Origin: Paramacrobiotus metropolitanus
Taxonomy: Eukaryota > Tardigrada > Eutardigrada > Parachela > Macrobiotidae
Reading direction: 5' to 3'
Length of the DNA: 64,000 nucleotides
Assembly: GCF_019649055.1 (NCBI RefSeq)
Contig: NW_026570245.1
Span: forward strand, 1,240,001-1,304,000
Below the pieces are notes generated by a model that saw only the letters and a program-made list of their open reading frames with translations, made no database searches and was not told the origin of the DNA. Positions 1-9,655 of the stretch are shown piece after piece (the stretch's first letter is position 1; every line of letters starts with the position of its first letter). Made by a program: the position numbers and the translations under genes.

Positions 1-402
1 GAGCTGAATTACTGCAGCGTGTGCTTATTGGTCTGATGTTTTCTGTAATGCGATGCAATTGGTTAACAGTGTTTAAGCCACACCTTTGGGCGTTCCAGTG
101 GGCGCGAGTGGATACTTACCGGCGCTAGCAGCGCCGGTAAGTAACCGCTCGGCCTTTTTTTCGACATGTTTGAACGTGAAAAACTAACGAAAAAGAACCA
201 CGTTGTATTATTTCCAACAACAACCATCTCCATCGAAAACAGTCTACACCATTACCACAACACTGTAATTCCACTAATACTGTAACCATTATCCCACGGT
301 ATGCGGTATCAAATGAGAGGTATGAAAACTGTACTGCCGTTATCCCATGGTATGTATTGTATGTAAAAACAAAACCATAAAAAAGAAAAGCACTACGACA
401 TT
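1..402. other. no gene seen, downstream flank of the first gene
   Basis: I see no coding sequence here. The only clear structure is a perfect hairpin at 114-142, listed separately. The stretch from 300 to 402 is the probable 3' flank of the minus-strand gene that ends at 403. Confidence 0.5.
114..142. repeat. perfect hairpin, 13-bp arms
   Basis: The arm acttaccggcgct is followed by a 3-base loop (agc) and its exact reverse complement. The GC-rich perfect stem stands out in AT-rich sequence. It lies about 260 bp past the stop of the minus-strand gene. Its role is unknown; it could be a mobile-element end. Confidence 0.7.
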
Positions 403-1696
403 TTAGTTTTGGGTGTTCACCTCAGTCTCTTGCTTCTTGGTAGGCGGTTCGTCGTTGTCGTCGTCGTCTTCCGAATGCTTCCGTTTGTTGCCACCTACGA
501 CAGTCTCCGCAGGCTCAGTGCTGTTCAGGTATTCTTCCAAGTCAATGTCTCCGACCAGGAGAGTGTCGTCCAGTTCCTCTTCGGCTTCGGTCTCCGGAAC
601 CGCGTCGTCGATTTCTCCTTCTTCAGCTTCAGTCGCCGGCTCACTCTCCAACGTGTCATCCGCAAGAACGTGTTCACCTTCTTCTTCGTTTTCGTCACCC
701 ACGTCGCTTTCAGCTTCATCCGACGGATCGCCCTCGAAGAAACCCGAGTCAAGCGAGTTGTCCGGGGCGCCAGCAATGCGTTCGTAGTAAAAGTCGTGCA
801 GCCGCTTCTACAAACGCCATGCATTGAATATAAGTTAAACTATGCACAGAAAAATACATCAACGGTGAGGGTTCTTACCATAAAATCAGTTAGACGGAGA
901 AACAAGAGGAGGACGCCAGCATTGCGGGTGTAACGCTGAAGATCGAACCACATATTCTTGGCCCGCTGGTAGTAAGTGTAGTAGGTGTGGATCTGGTCAA
1001 ACTCAGTACGTGAAGCCCAGTCCGAAATCAAATCGTTGGCTTGCTCTAAAAGGTTAAGCATGTTATAAGTATTGGATTAGACGAACACGGAAATCTTCAC
1101 GAAAATTCAGTGGCTCACCAATGTACTGTGCAAGTAGTGGAAATTCGTCAGGCAAATCCGGAGTGGGAACAATGAGCCGATAGTAGAAATCGTGAAGTTG
1201 TTTCTACATGGAAAATTTTAAAATTAGCGATAAATCGTAAACCAAAGTCAAAGGAGAATTGAGAAGTGCAAATTTAGGTGAAGAATAAGATTTACAGCTG
1301 AAATACAGTGGATGCTTACCAGAAATTCAGCGATATGGAGAAACAAGACGAGAGCATCATAATGGCGGATGTAGTGAGCAAGGTCAATCCACAACGCATA
1401 GGCTAGGTTGAAGTAGCCAGAATAACGCCGGATTCTGCGGCAGTGGTTGAGAGCCAACCAATCCGAAAACAATTCATTTGCGATCTCTATAAGAAGCCGA
1501 GGTTTTCTTTTGGCATTCGAGTAATAACCATGTTATAAAGAGCCTCAATCTAACTATGAAAGGTCACCATTGCTAATATTAGAAAATTAAATTTGACAGC
1601 TTTTGTAAATAAATAAGTTAGCAGTGCATACTGTTTGAACTTACCGGTGTACTCTTCAAGCAGTGGAAACTCGTCAGGAAAATCAGGAATAGCCAT
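403..1696 (-). CDS. five-exon acidic-tailed protein with a duplicated two-exon module
   Basis: Exons on the minus strand are 1645-1696, 1320-1486, 1119-1203, 879-1045 and 403-807. All introns are GT-AG and the phases join, giving 291 residues. Exons 2 and 4 are both 167 bp and encode related segments (ANELFSDWLA and ANDLISDWAS), each ending in a hydrophobic run and a phase-0 boundary. Exons 1 and 3 both encode a PDFPDEFPLL/PDLPDEFPLL motif, and exons 3 and 5 both open with a K-LHDFYY motif. The protein is therefore a tandem duplication of a helical unit of about 85 residues. The last exon is strongly acidic and carries basic clusters (NKRKH, PPTKK) that look like nuclear localisation signals. 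The helical unit faintly recalls the USP8/AMSH dimerisation domain, but I do not claim that family. Start chosen as the first ATG after a TATA-like site. Confidence 0.75.
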
Positions 1697-1776
1697 GGGA
1701 GATGCTGAAGATCCAGTTCCAGTGGTGTGTAAAAGAAAACTGTCCGAATGATTTGATTTTGTGCTAGAGAAATCGA

Positions 1777-1784
1777 CTTATATC
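1777..1784 (-). promoter_or_regulatory. TATA-like element of the first gene
   Basis: The minus strand reads gatataag about 80 bp upstream of the ATG at 1696, with an acagttttc initiator-like stretch between them. The three other genes of this cluster also have a TATA-type core. Confidence 0.45.
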
Positions 1785-1799
1785 CTCTGGCTTGGAACT

Positions 1800-2640
1800 C
1801 AACATTTTTCCTGGTGCGGAGCCATTGGCTGTAGGTGATTTGTAAACTCCCACTACCCTTGACCAGACTGATGTGGTCCGAAGCAGAGAGTTTTTGGTCT
1901 GGTGGACACTGGTTCTCTAACGATGTGGGTTGGGCTGTATGATACGTGGAGCTACCAAGGAAAATTCCTTATGACCCATTCGGTAAAAGGGCCGAGGAGA
2001 ACTATTGTAAGAATCCGGAAAAACCGTTTTTAAACAATGGAAGTCGCGACGGAATCCGGCTCCCAAATATCAAGGTACCAGACCAAATCAAAAGAACGTG
2101 TAACCCAGATAAACAGGATTATGTCGGTAGCAACACAATGCAATCTTAGTCAGTGTCGCGACAAATCCGGGATATTAGCTAGGCATCAGGGCAAATGGAT
2201 AGGAGAACGACAGCCATTATACCAAAATTCTCAAACAATAGAAATCAGGTCGCTGACGCGACTTATTCAGGATCTAAGATACGGATGCAGGGTAAATCAA
2301 ATCGTCGCTTGACCCAGAAAAACAAGAACATAATGGCTCTTATCCGGGTCGCGAGACGGATTACTGTTTATTGCTTGCGCTCTAACCTCTTGTCATAGGT
2401 CTCCTCTCAACTTTCCTTTACTTCAACGCATACCAAAATTCCACAAAACTTGTCTTTTCTCTTAACATTTGTACTAAGAAACTCAGCCGTATGCTTCGTG
2501 CCTTGATGGTTAAAAGTTTTCCCTTACACGTATGTACGGAAACAGTAAGGTTTAGTCTTACGAAGGAGAAAGAGCCTTAACCAGACCGACTGTAAGGAAA
2601 CAAAAGGCAAGTACGGTGAAAAATCTGGAAACCAAATTTT
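1800..2640. other. intergenic region between divergent genes
   Basis: This is the shared upstream region of a minus-strand gene (starting at 1696) and a plus-strand gene (starting at 2783). Between about 1950 and 2400 there are loosely repeated words such as gacccag, atccgg and gtcgcgac, possibly an old mobile element. I see no convincing exon. Confidence 0.4.
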
Positions 2641-2646
2641 TGCTAA

Positions 2647-2682
2647 TATAAACCAACTGCAGCCACAGTTAAACCATCAGTT
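2647..2682 (+). promoter_or_regulatory. TATA box plus tandem CAGTT initiator
   Basis: tataaa at 2647-2652 is followed by cagtt at 2666 and tcagtt at 2677. The second falls about 30 bp after the TATA box, the normal spacing for an arthropod-type TCAGTT initiator. It lies about 100 bp upstream of the ATG at 2783. Confidence 0.55.
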
Positions 2683-2782
2683 GCTTGAGCAGTAGTTTTG
2701 GACGCTTCTTGGATCTTTTACTGTTACCTTATAACAGCACTGTAGATTTAGTAAGCTTGAGTTAACGAGTGACCTTTACATA

Positions 2783-4251
2783 ATGTCTTCCCGAGCAGAT
2801 TCAGTAGCATCTACCGGATCTTCTTCATCCTCATTGTCCTACGCATCATCCACTTCCTCCGATGGCGTGTATCGCCCATACAACTTGGTGGATCCTGGTT
2901 GCCCGTTTGCTAACGCTTGCCTGGAGATCGACCAGTTTTTTCATGTGTTCACTCGCACGCCAACGACTGCAGAGCTGGCTGCCATCTCCAATAGAGCATT
3001 CGGTAAGATAATTTTCCAATTGATTTTTTTGTCTATTATTGCAACAAAATTAAATTAAACAGAAATTGCTACCCGTATACGCCGTGATATGCTGGCCCGA
3101 CGTCCAAACGTAAGCGCCATGGATAATCTTCCGGATGCCTGGGTGCATGCTATCCATCTGGCTAATATGATTTTGGTAAGTTCCACGATAGTTTTGGTTT
3201 AGTTTATTGCCCCGTCTTCAAAGAAGTGATATATTTTGTTAGCAAAAATATATTAGACGCATTCTTTCTATAGTATAGTTTTCTACCATTTATAGGGAGA
3301 CATTCAGTTTTTCCATGACGCCCGTCTTATTTCTTTGGTTGGTCCGTATGGCCCTTGCGCCGCCTACAATTCAGTCTACCAGTTTGGCGTGACCGGCACC
3401 GTGCCGTACATTGGTGAGAATACCTTACCCACCTTGCAGCTTTACGCACCGCCAAATCCACCACCACCACAACCACCTACTGGCTTCTACACTCCAGCCA
3501 ACGACTATCCTCCAGACAACACCCGCCACATCTACACTCCAATCAACGACGGCTTCGTCTATACTGCCGCTTACGAGAACGTCTACTCTCCGTTGCCTGA
3601 CGACCACGAGCAAGAGCTAGCATTTTCCTGCCACAACGTTCTCGCACACCGGAACCGACCCAGATGGTGGAGTACAGTCCCGCTTCTCCTGACATGTCAA
3701 CTTTGAGCCATTACCTTACGGAGCCAGCACATACCTCTCGTTGGAATGTTGCCCGCGTTGCCCGGGATCGAATGCCTTCACCGACTCGCACACAGCCTTT
3801 CAATTTGATTCGCTTGACGTCACCATCTTCTGCCAGCAGTCCATACCGCTCACGTCTTTTGGATGCGCCACGAGGTGGACGCCGCCGCTCTTCAACTCCA
3901 CCGTCACCCACAATGCCTTCCACGTCTGATGCTTTTACTACACCGACACGCAATCCATGCCGACCACGCTTTGTGAATGCACCGCAACGCCGCCGCCGCC
4001 CGCCAACACCGTTCCATTCAACGCCTCCTCGCGCATCAACGCCAGTACAAGACTATTCACCAGACGACCAGACCGCCGTTGAAAGAATCAATAGCCTTCT
4101 TTCCCAGCCTTTCATCCTTGACCAGATCAACCGCATCGCTAACTCACCCCGGGACCATTATCCGGAGGAAATTTACAGCCAGCCGACTACGCGAAAGCGC
4201 TCCACCGATTCGCCAAATGAATCAGACCCTCGCCGTCGCCGCTATAATTAA
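2783..4251 (+). CDS. Ser-, Pro- and Arg-rich protein, spliced, with an unresolved frame switch
   Basis: Exon 1 is 2783-3002, exon 2 is 3063-3175 and exon 3 begins at 3296; both introns are GT-AG and the phases join. The N-terminus is Ser-rich, followed by a folded-looking segment (IATRIRRDMLARRP, LPDAWVHAIHLANMIL). Exon 3 stays open to 3706 and contains a proline-rich stretch with YTP-ND repeats. From about 3601 a different frame opens and runs to 4251 with coding-like content (SRTPEPTQM, then Pro/Ser/Arg-rich sequence ending RRRRYN). Joining the two needs an alternative splice (donor gtgaga at 3414; weak acceptors at 3610 or 3616), a -1 frameshift, or a one-base correction. The protein is probably a disordered basic nuclear or nucleic-acid-binding protein. 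I do not recognise the family. Confidence 0.6.
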
Positions 4252-4320
4252 CTTGCAATTTGCCTAATTTTTAATATTTCTTGTTTTTTAAAAATTGTTT
4301 TGCTTGTTAGGAATCCAGGA

Positions 4321-4854
4321 CTTGAACTATTGGTCACTGTCTTGTGTCTTTGTGGTAGAGGTTTAGCCTGGAACTAATGTTGTGGTATGTTGTACTACTG
4401 TTGTACTAATGTTGTACTAGCCAACTGTGTTATGTTGTAGTGGGTGGCGATTTGTATTAAACTACGTTAAACAGAGTGTGTGGTGCCATGTATTAAACTA
4501 TGCTGACTAGCTTGTTTATAAGCACGAAGAAGCTCTGTCTAGCTTAGTCATTAAATCAAGTTTTTAGTCTATCTGTATTGGTATAATTGTAACAATGATA
4601 GGTCCGGCTGTAGAGGTTAACATACTATTACATTTTGTACCCATTCATTAAGTAAAAGAATGTCACAATTAGCTCCGGTTAGCTTTCCACGAATACGGAA
4701 CTATCGTATTGTTTTATGAGATGAGTGGCATCGTTCTTTGAATATTAAATGCTTTCAATCCGGGTTCAACGTGTTTGTAGTCTGGAGTTTATTGTATATC
4801 AAATTATACACTAGCGGTCTATGGGTCAATAAAACAAAAGCCTTTTATGAACAT
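4321..4854 (+). repeat. left arm of a 534-bp inverted repeat
   Basis: Every part I compared is the exact reverse complement of 7478-8011; the arms have equal length and the homology stops abruptly at both ends. The arm begins about 70 bp after the stop of the plus-strand gene and ends within AATAAA-containing short repeats. The near-identity implies a recent event or continuing gene conversion. Confidence 0.9.
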
Positions 4855-4945
4855 GAGCGGCGGTCTATGGGTCAATAAAACACTAGCGGTCTATGGGTCA
4901 ATAATACTAGCGGTCTATGGGTAGCGGTCTATGCGGTCTATGTTG
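4811..4945 (+). repeat. short tandem repeats containing AATAAA
   Basis: Four to five copies of agcggtctatgggtcaataa, full or truncated, follow each other. Each full unit carries a polyadenylation-like AATAAA. They overlap the inner end of the left inverted-repeat arm and could serve as 3' ends for the upstream plus-strand gene, although the stop is 570 bp away. Confidence 0.7.
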
Positions 4946-5209
4946 TTGCACTTCATTCTAAAGCGCTTTTTTGTGTTGCTGCGACAAGTCATTAAACCCG
5001 CATATCTCTTTTTTTTTTTTTAAACAAACAGTTTAATAGACCGACAACTGATTTCATTCAGAGTTCACATCAAGAAGTTATTGTTAGACATATTGTTATT
5101 GTTAACATATTCTTAACAACATTGTACCCATCAACCGCAAGTTGCATAAAAGCATCATTAGCAAAATGGTTTAGCTTAGTTAACAGCATAAAGAAGAGAA
5201 AACAATTCA

Positions 5210-6776
5210 TCAGTCTAAGTAATAACCAAATGCGTTCAACCAGCCCTCCACTGCCGTCATACCAGCTGTGTCCTCCATTGCATTGTTGTCCAATGAATAC
5301 TGAGTAGACGTAAATGGCGGCTCGAAATCATCTTCGTCCATGTCTCCTAAGAATCCGTCGTCCATTTCATTACCGCCGTCTTCATCATTGTCCTCCATGT
5401 CGGTATCCTGGCCTCCGTCCAAAACGACCGCTCCACCCCCATTATCCGACTCAAAGCAAAGCGTTCTCATACCTTCGTCGTCCGAACTGTCAGAGTCATC
5501 CAAAGTAATGACGGGCGGCTCTTCTTTGTCTTCAATGATGATAGGATTTTCGGCACTGCCAAGTGGATCGTCTTTCACGGTAATCACGGTTTGAGTATTC
5601 GGGAAAGTAAACTTCTGCGGGATGAGAATTCCGTTATTCATAGGCAAAGGCACCTTGAAGTGTGAAGACGGTGGAGTAGGAATAGTGGGAGGGACAGGTA
5701 GTGTGTCTTCAATGGTCGTACCGTCAGCGAACGTTGCCTGGAATGTAATAATACCCTTGGAAACAATGGCGGTCTGGCTAACAGGAAACTCCATATGCAT
5801 AGTAGCCGGATGGTCAGCAGTGACAGACACTGCCAATGGTGGAGTAGGCTGAGGTTGCTCAGTGATGACAGCCGCTGGCAATGGTGGAGTAGGCTGAGGT
5901 TGCTCAGTGATGACAGACACTGCCAATGGTGGAGTAGGCTGAGGTGGCTCAGTGATGACAGCCGCCGGCAAAGGTGGAGTAGGCTGAGCTGGCTCAGAGA
6001 AGACATGTGGCGATGGTTGGGGGGTGGGCTCCCGCTGCCGGGTGAAATCGTAACCGCCAAAGTCCGGGGTTGGAGAACGGCTTGACGGTGGAGAGGGTGT
6101 TGGTGATTGGATTACACGCTTAGCTGGGTTCTGCTTCTTCTTCTTCGGCTTGGCCTTGGAAGTGGATGGCTTCACTGATGATGAAGACTTGGCCTTCAGC
6201 TTCTCTTTCTTCTTTCGGTCACGCTCCACACTGCCTGCCATTATGATGGGGACCGTATCCAGTTGTAAGTTGGTACGACGCGGATCGGGAACAATGTCAC
6301 AACTCAAGAAGGCAACCGACCACTAAACACATTATACAGATGTAACATTATTTTTGTGAAATTAAATAAAAATCAATATACCTCCAACCGGTTGACCGCA
6401 TGTTGCAAACGGTCTACCTCCTTTCCCGGCTTACTCCATCTACAGCTTTCGACAAACTTCTTGACACTTGCACACAGATCTAATAAATTAAATTTTCATT
6501 GTTAAAGTTCAAACCTTTTAACAAATAATAACGAAAACGTACCGATATTATACTGGGCACACTCCCGTTGCTCTTGCTCCGAAAAACCATCCCACTGGGT
6601 TTTCAACCCCTTGATTATAGCTACAAATATTTTTCTCTTAGAACAATACTATTAGATAATTTCGATAATAAAAAAATTAAAAAATTATAAAGATTTTTAA
6701 AAAAAAATGGATAAGACTTACCACATTGCTGGCGGCACCACTCCTGATAATCCGCAAGATACTTGAAGGGAGCCAT
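5210..6776 (-). CDS. four-exon protein with basic, proline-rich repeat and acidic regions
   Basis: Exons on the minus strand are 6722-6776, 6543-6620, 6382-6479 and 5210-6322; every junction is GT-AG and the phases join to 447 residues. The first three exons encode a helical N-terminal domain (start MAPFKYLADYQEWCRQQC; later VDRLQHAVNRLEW across an intron). Exon 4 encodes a Lys/Ser-rich segment with KPKKKK, then about five copies of a 15-residue repeat around TEQPQPTPPL, then an SDSSDDEG region and a long Asp/Glu-rich tail. This is the layout of a nuclear scaffold or transcription-related protein. It is the only gene between the arms of the 534-bp inverted repeat, so an inversion would flip it intact. 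Family not recognised. Confidence 0.75.
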
Positions 6777-6910
6777 GGAGCAAAAGATAAACTGAACTAA
6801 CTGAAAATATGAGGGGATCCAGGCAGGTATTCCAAGGTAAGTGGATAGGATTAAAAAAACTTTGGAATGAAAAAAATTTGCTTGGCCGCTGAGGTTTTAT
6901 ACTCAAAAAA
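6777..6910 (-). promoter_or_regulatory. upstream region with tandem TCAGTT and a distal TATA box
   Basis: Just upstream of the ATG the minus strand reads tcagttagttcagttt, two initiator-like words in tandem, as in two other genes of the cluster. A gtataaaacc box lies about 120 bp upstream of the ATG on the same strand. Confidence 0.4.
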
Positions 6911-7080
6911 AGTGTAGGTTTCAAACCTCAAAATTTAAAACAACGTATTAACTATTGTTTTAATTACTTGTACTACGCCACCCGTTAACTGAACTCTGTT
7001 GACCAGACTAAAAATTGACGTTTAGACTAGTAACCAACCGTAACGTTTCACTGAACAATACCACCATTACTTGTATTACC

Positions 7081-7306
7081 GAAAGTAACTGGAACGTGCT
7101 AATATCAGAGAGAAACCTACGTGGGCGTACTGCAGTTTCCAATCAACCAGTAAAAATCGTTCCTAAAACAATGAGTGACTGAAACGCGCTAATATCAGAG
7201 AGAAACCTTTGGGGTCGTACTTCAGTTTGGAATCAACCAGTAAAAACCGTTCCAAAAACAATGAGTGACTGAAACGCGCTAATATCAGAGAGAACTCATG
7301 TGGGCG
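7081..7306 (+). repeat. 90-bp tandem repeat, about 2.5 copies
   Basis: The word gctaatatcagagagaa recurs at 7098, 7188 and 7278, and the intervening sequence is also conserved (for example aatcaaccagtaaaaa). The array lies about 300 bp upstream of the minus-strand gene inside the inverted-repeat loop and could be a promoter-proximal regulatory array. Confidence 0.8.
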
Positions 7307-7477
7307 GGCTTAAACTAATACATCCATACTGATACAACAACCATCTAAAATACACAGACTTGAAATTGGGCATCGGCTTCACGCGCACACACCGAGAGGG
7401 CGCGCGTGGTCTCGCTTCGCTCGGACCACTGTGTTACGTCACTAGCTATCTTATTAACCCGGATACTAATGAAATCT

Positions 7478-8011
7478 ATGTTCATAAAAGGCTTTTGTTT
7501 TATTGACCCATAGACCGCTAGTGTATAATTTGATATACAATAAACTCCAGACTACAAACACGTTGAACCCGGATTGAAAGCATTTAATATTCAAAGAACG
7601 ATGCCACTCATCTCATAAAACAATACGATAGTTCCGTATTCGTGGAAAGCTAACCGGAGCTAATTGTGACATTCTTTTACTTAATGAATGGGTACAAAAT
7701 GTAATAGTATGTTAACCTCTACAGCCGGACCTATCATTGTTACAATTATACCAATACAGATAGACTAAAAACTTGATTTAATGACTAAGCTAGACAGAGC
7801 TTCTTCGTGCTTATAAACAAGCTAGTCAGCATAGTTTAATACATGGCACCACACACTCTGTTTAACGTAGTTTAATACAAATCGCCACCCACTACAACAT
7901 AACACAGTTGGCTAGTACAACATTAGTACAACAGTAGTACAACATACCACAACATTAGTTCCAGGCTAAACCTCTACCACAAAGACACAAGACAGTGACC
8001 AATAGTTCAAG
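7478..8011 (-). repeat. right arm of the 534-bp inverted repeat
   Basis: Reverse complement of 4321-4854. It ends about 160 bp before the TATA box of the IAP gene, so it forms part of that gene's upstream region, while the left arm forms the 3' flank of the preceding gene. Confidence 0.9.
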
Positions 8012-8170
8012 TCTAATACTCCAAGTAATGCTGTACTTGGAGACAACGAATCCGACCCATACGATAATCTTACAGTATAACTAGGGGTTGGGCTAAACGG
8101 TGATGAACCAATAGCTGGCGAGCGCACTGTACTAGGGGTTTTGCCTTGAGTTGTCACGCCTGATAGATAC

Positions 8171-8217
8171 TATATAAACCCTAGCATTTCAGTTCGGTTG
8201 TTCAGTTGGTAGCCAAA
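8171..8217 (+). promoter_or_regulatory. TATA box, tandem TCAGTT initiator and short leader of the IAP gene
   Basis: tatataaa at 8171-8178 is followed by tcagtt at 8189 and again at 8202. The second lies about 30 bp from the TATA box. If transcription starts there, the 5' leader is only about 14 bases before the ATG at 8218, which has good context (aaaATGG). Confidence 0.6.
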
Positions 8218-8973
8218 ATGGATATGACACAGATGAGCAATCGCTTCGAGAGTTTTGAAAACTGGGCGGATCAGTCCCTTGCCCCTGAAGAACTGGCAAG
8301 CCAAGGGTTCTTTTATCAAGGGCAGCATGACGAAATCCAATGCGCATACTGTGGCCTTATTATGGGTGACTGGGTGAACTCACGGTATAAACCATACTAC
8401 CGACACCGTTTAGCACGTCCAGACTGTGTTAGGGCTAAGGAGGGTTCCGAATCAAGAAAACACATTCCGCACTCACCGGCAATGAAAGACTACAAGACAC
8501 GCTTTGCTACTTATGCTGAATGGCCTGTTAACAAACACCAGCATCCCAGGGATATGGCTGCAGCCGGCTTTTATTATGAAGGCCGGGATGACTGTGTACG
8601 CTGCTTTCACTGTGGTGGTGCACTTTATGCTTGGGACAAAGATGATGTTCCGTGGGAAGAGCACGCTTGGACTTACCCGAAATGTCCGTATCTTGTACAA
8701 ACAAAGGGCTCAGCATTCATCATCGATGTTCGTAAAAAACGCCAAGAAGCCGAAACAACATGTTGTGGACTAACGCGAAAAGCTGCAGCACCTACAACTT
8801 CCGAAGACCCCAAAGAGAAATTACGCTGTAAAGTATGCTATGAAAGTGATTCGGAAATCATGTTCAGACCATGCGGTCATTTAGTTTGCTGTGCGAAATG
8901 TTCAAGCAGGCTGCTGATGTGTCCGATTTGTCGGGGTGTCATTTTTCATAAGTGCTGGGCTTTCTTCTGTTAG
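8218..8973 (+). CDS. inhibitor of apoptosis protein, BIR-BIR-RING
   Basis: A single uninterrupted exon of 251 residues. BIR1 spans residues 9-71 with zinc ligands C42, C45, H63 and C70. BIR2 spans about 92-160 with C129, C132, H149 and C156 in the canonical C-x2-C-x16-H-x6-C spacing. A C-terminal C3HC4 RING has C204, C207, C219, H221, C224, C228, C235 and C238. Such proteins bind caspases or IAP antagonists through the BIRs and act as RING E3 ubiquitin ligases in the cytosol. Length, domain order and lack of introns match the short two-BIR IAPs of insects and large insect DNA viruses rather than multi-exon animal IAPs with UBA or CARD domains. A retrocopy or an acquisition from a virus is therefore possible but unproven. 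The ATG at 8218 is chosen for its context and position after the initiator. The protein ends in the unusual Cys/Trp-rich tail HKCWAFFC. Confidence 0.93.
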   Translation: MDMTQMSNRFESFENWADQSLAPEELASQGFFYQGQHDEIQCAYCGLIMGDWVNSRYKPYYRHRLARPDCVRAKEGSESRKHIPHSPAMKDYKTRFATYAEWPVNKHQHPRDMAAAGFYYEGRDDCVRCFHCGGALYAWDKDDVPWEEHAWTYPKCPYLVQTKGSAFIIDVRKKRQEAETTCCGLTRKAAAPTTSEDPKEKLRCKVCYESDSEIMFRPCGHLVCCAKCSSRLLMCPICRGVIFHKCWAFFC

Positions 8974-9031
8974 TTTTACTGTCTGTATCATGCATGTTCA
9001 TTCATGTTCATAGAAAAAGAGGGTGGGGAAA

Positions 9032-9037
9032 AATAAA
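9032..9037 (+). terminator. polyadenylation signal of the IAP gene
   Basis: AATAAA lies 59 bases after the stop codon on the same strand. It is the first such hexamer downstream. Confidence 0.6.
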
Positions 9038-9053
9038 CCAAAGAAAGGGGAAC

Positions 9054-9130
9054 AACCGGTTCAAACCGGCTCCAAACCGGTTCGACTGAAAACCGGACCG
9101 AAACCGAGCCGAACCGGACCGAAACCGAGT
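9054..9130. repeat. AACCGG-rich simple repeat
   Basis: Repeated aaccgg and accgaaaccgag words form a low-complexity patch directly after the IAP gene. It is not coding. Confidence 0.7.
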
Positions 9131-9184
9131 TGACCGTAAACTAGCGCTATATCTTCTAAAATTCCAAAAAGTTAAATCCATTCC

Positions 9185-9655
9185 GGTGTACCAAAAGTCT
9201 CATTATGGACCGATCTCTTTCTAATTCTGCCCGTAAATGCACCTGGGCATAAAGATCGTTTTTAAACCGACCTACTGCTCGAAAATGTTTTTCGAATTTA
9301 AAAATGAATTTCAAAAATTTAAAAATTCATTTCAAAATTTGAAAAAAATGCTTAAAGTCCGGATCGGTGTTAAAACGTTATTCATGACCGTGTGCATTTA
9401 TATACAAGATTTAAAGGAGATCGGTCCATAATGAGACTTTTGGTACACTGAAATACATTTAAACATTTTGGAATTTCTAAGATCCATAACTCCCGAACCG
9501 GATGTCGCGCGCACAAACGGTTTTCTCGCCCGTGTATACAAATCATCTGGCTACAAAATGTCATTAAATAAAACAAAAATGTGTTTGGGAGTGCGCGAAA
9601 GTGAAAGATTTCGTTCAAGTACACGAATTTGTTACCTTGTTACTGGCCCACTTCC
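9185..9655 (+). repeat. partial copy of a foldback (MITE-like) element
   Basis: It begins ggtgtaccaaaagtctcatt, and the reverse complement of that end recurs around 9430-9450. After it comes an arm (ccggatgtcgcgcgcacaaa, gcgcgaaagtgaaag) that matches the outer arms of the full element at 45498-46162. The left outer arm is missing. A more diverged fragment lies at 23435-23600. Confidence 0.7.

Noticed and set aside
409-933. Plus-strand open frames over the first gene
   Set aside because: They are antisense shadows of the acidic last exon; the minus-strand frame has splice sites, coherent phases and exon duplication.
5638-6085. Leu/Ser- and Trp/Arg-rich repeat ORFs on both strands
   Set aside because: Out-of-frame readings of the proline-rich tandem repeat in the minus-strand gene 5210-6776.
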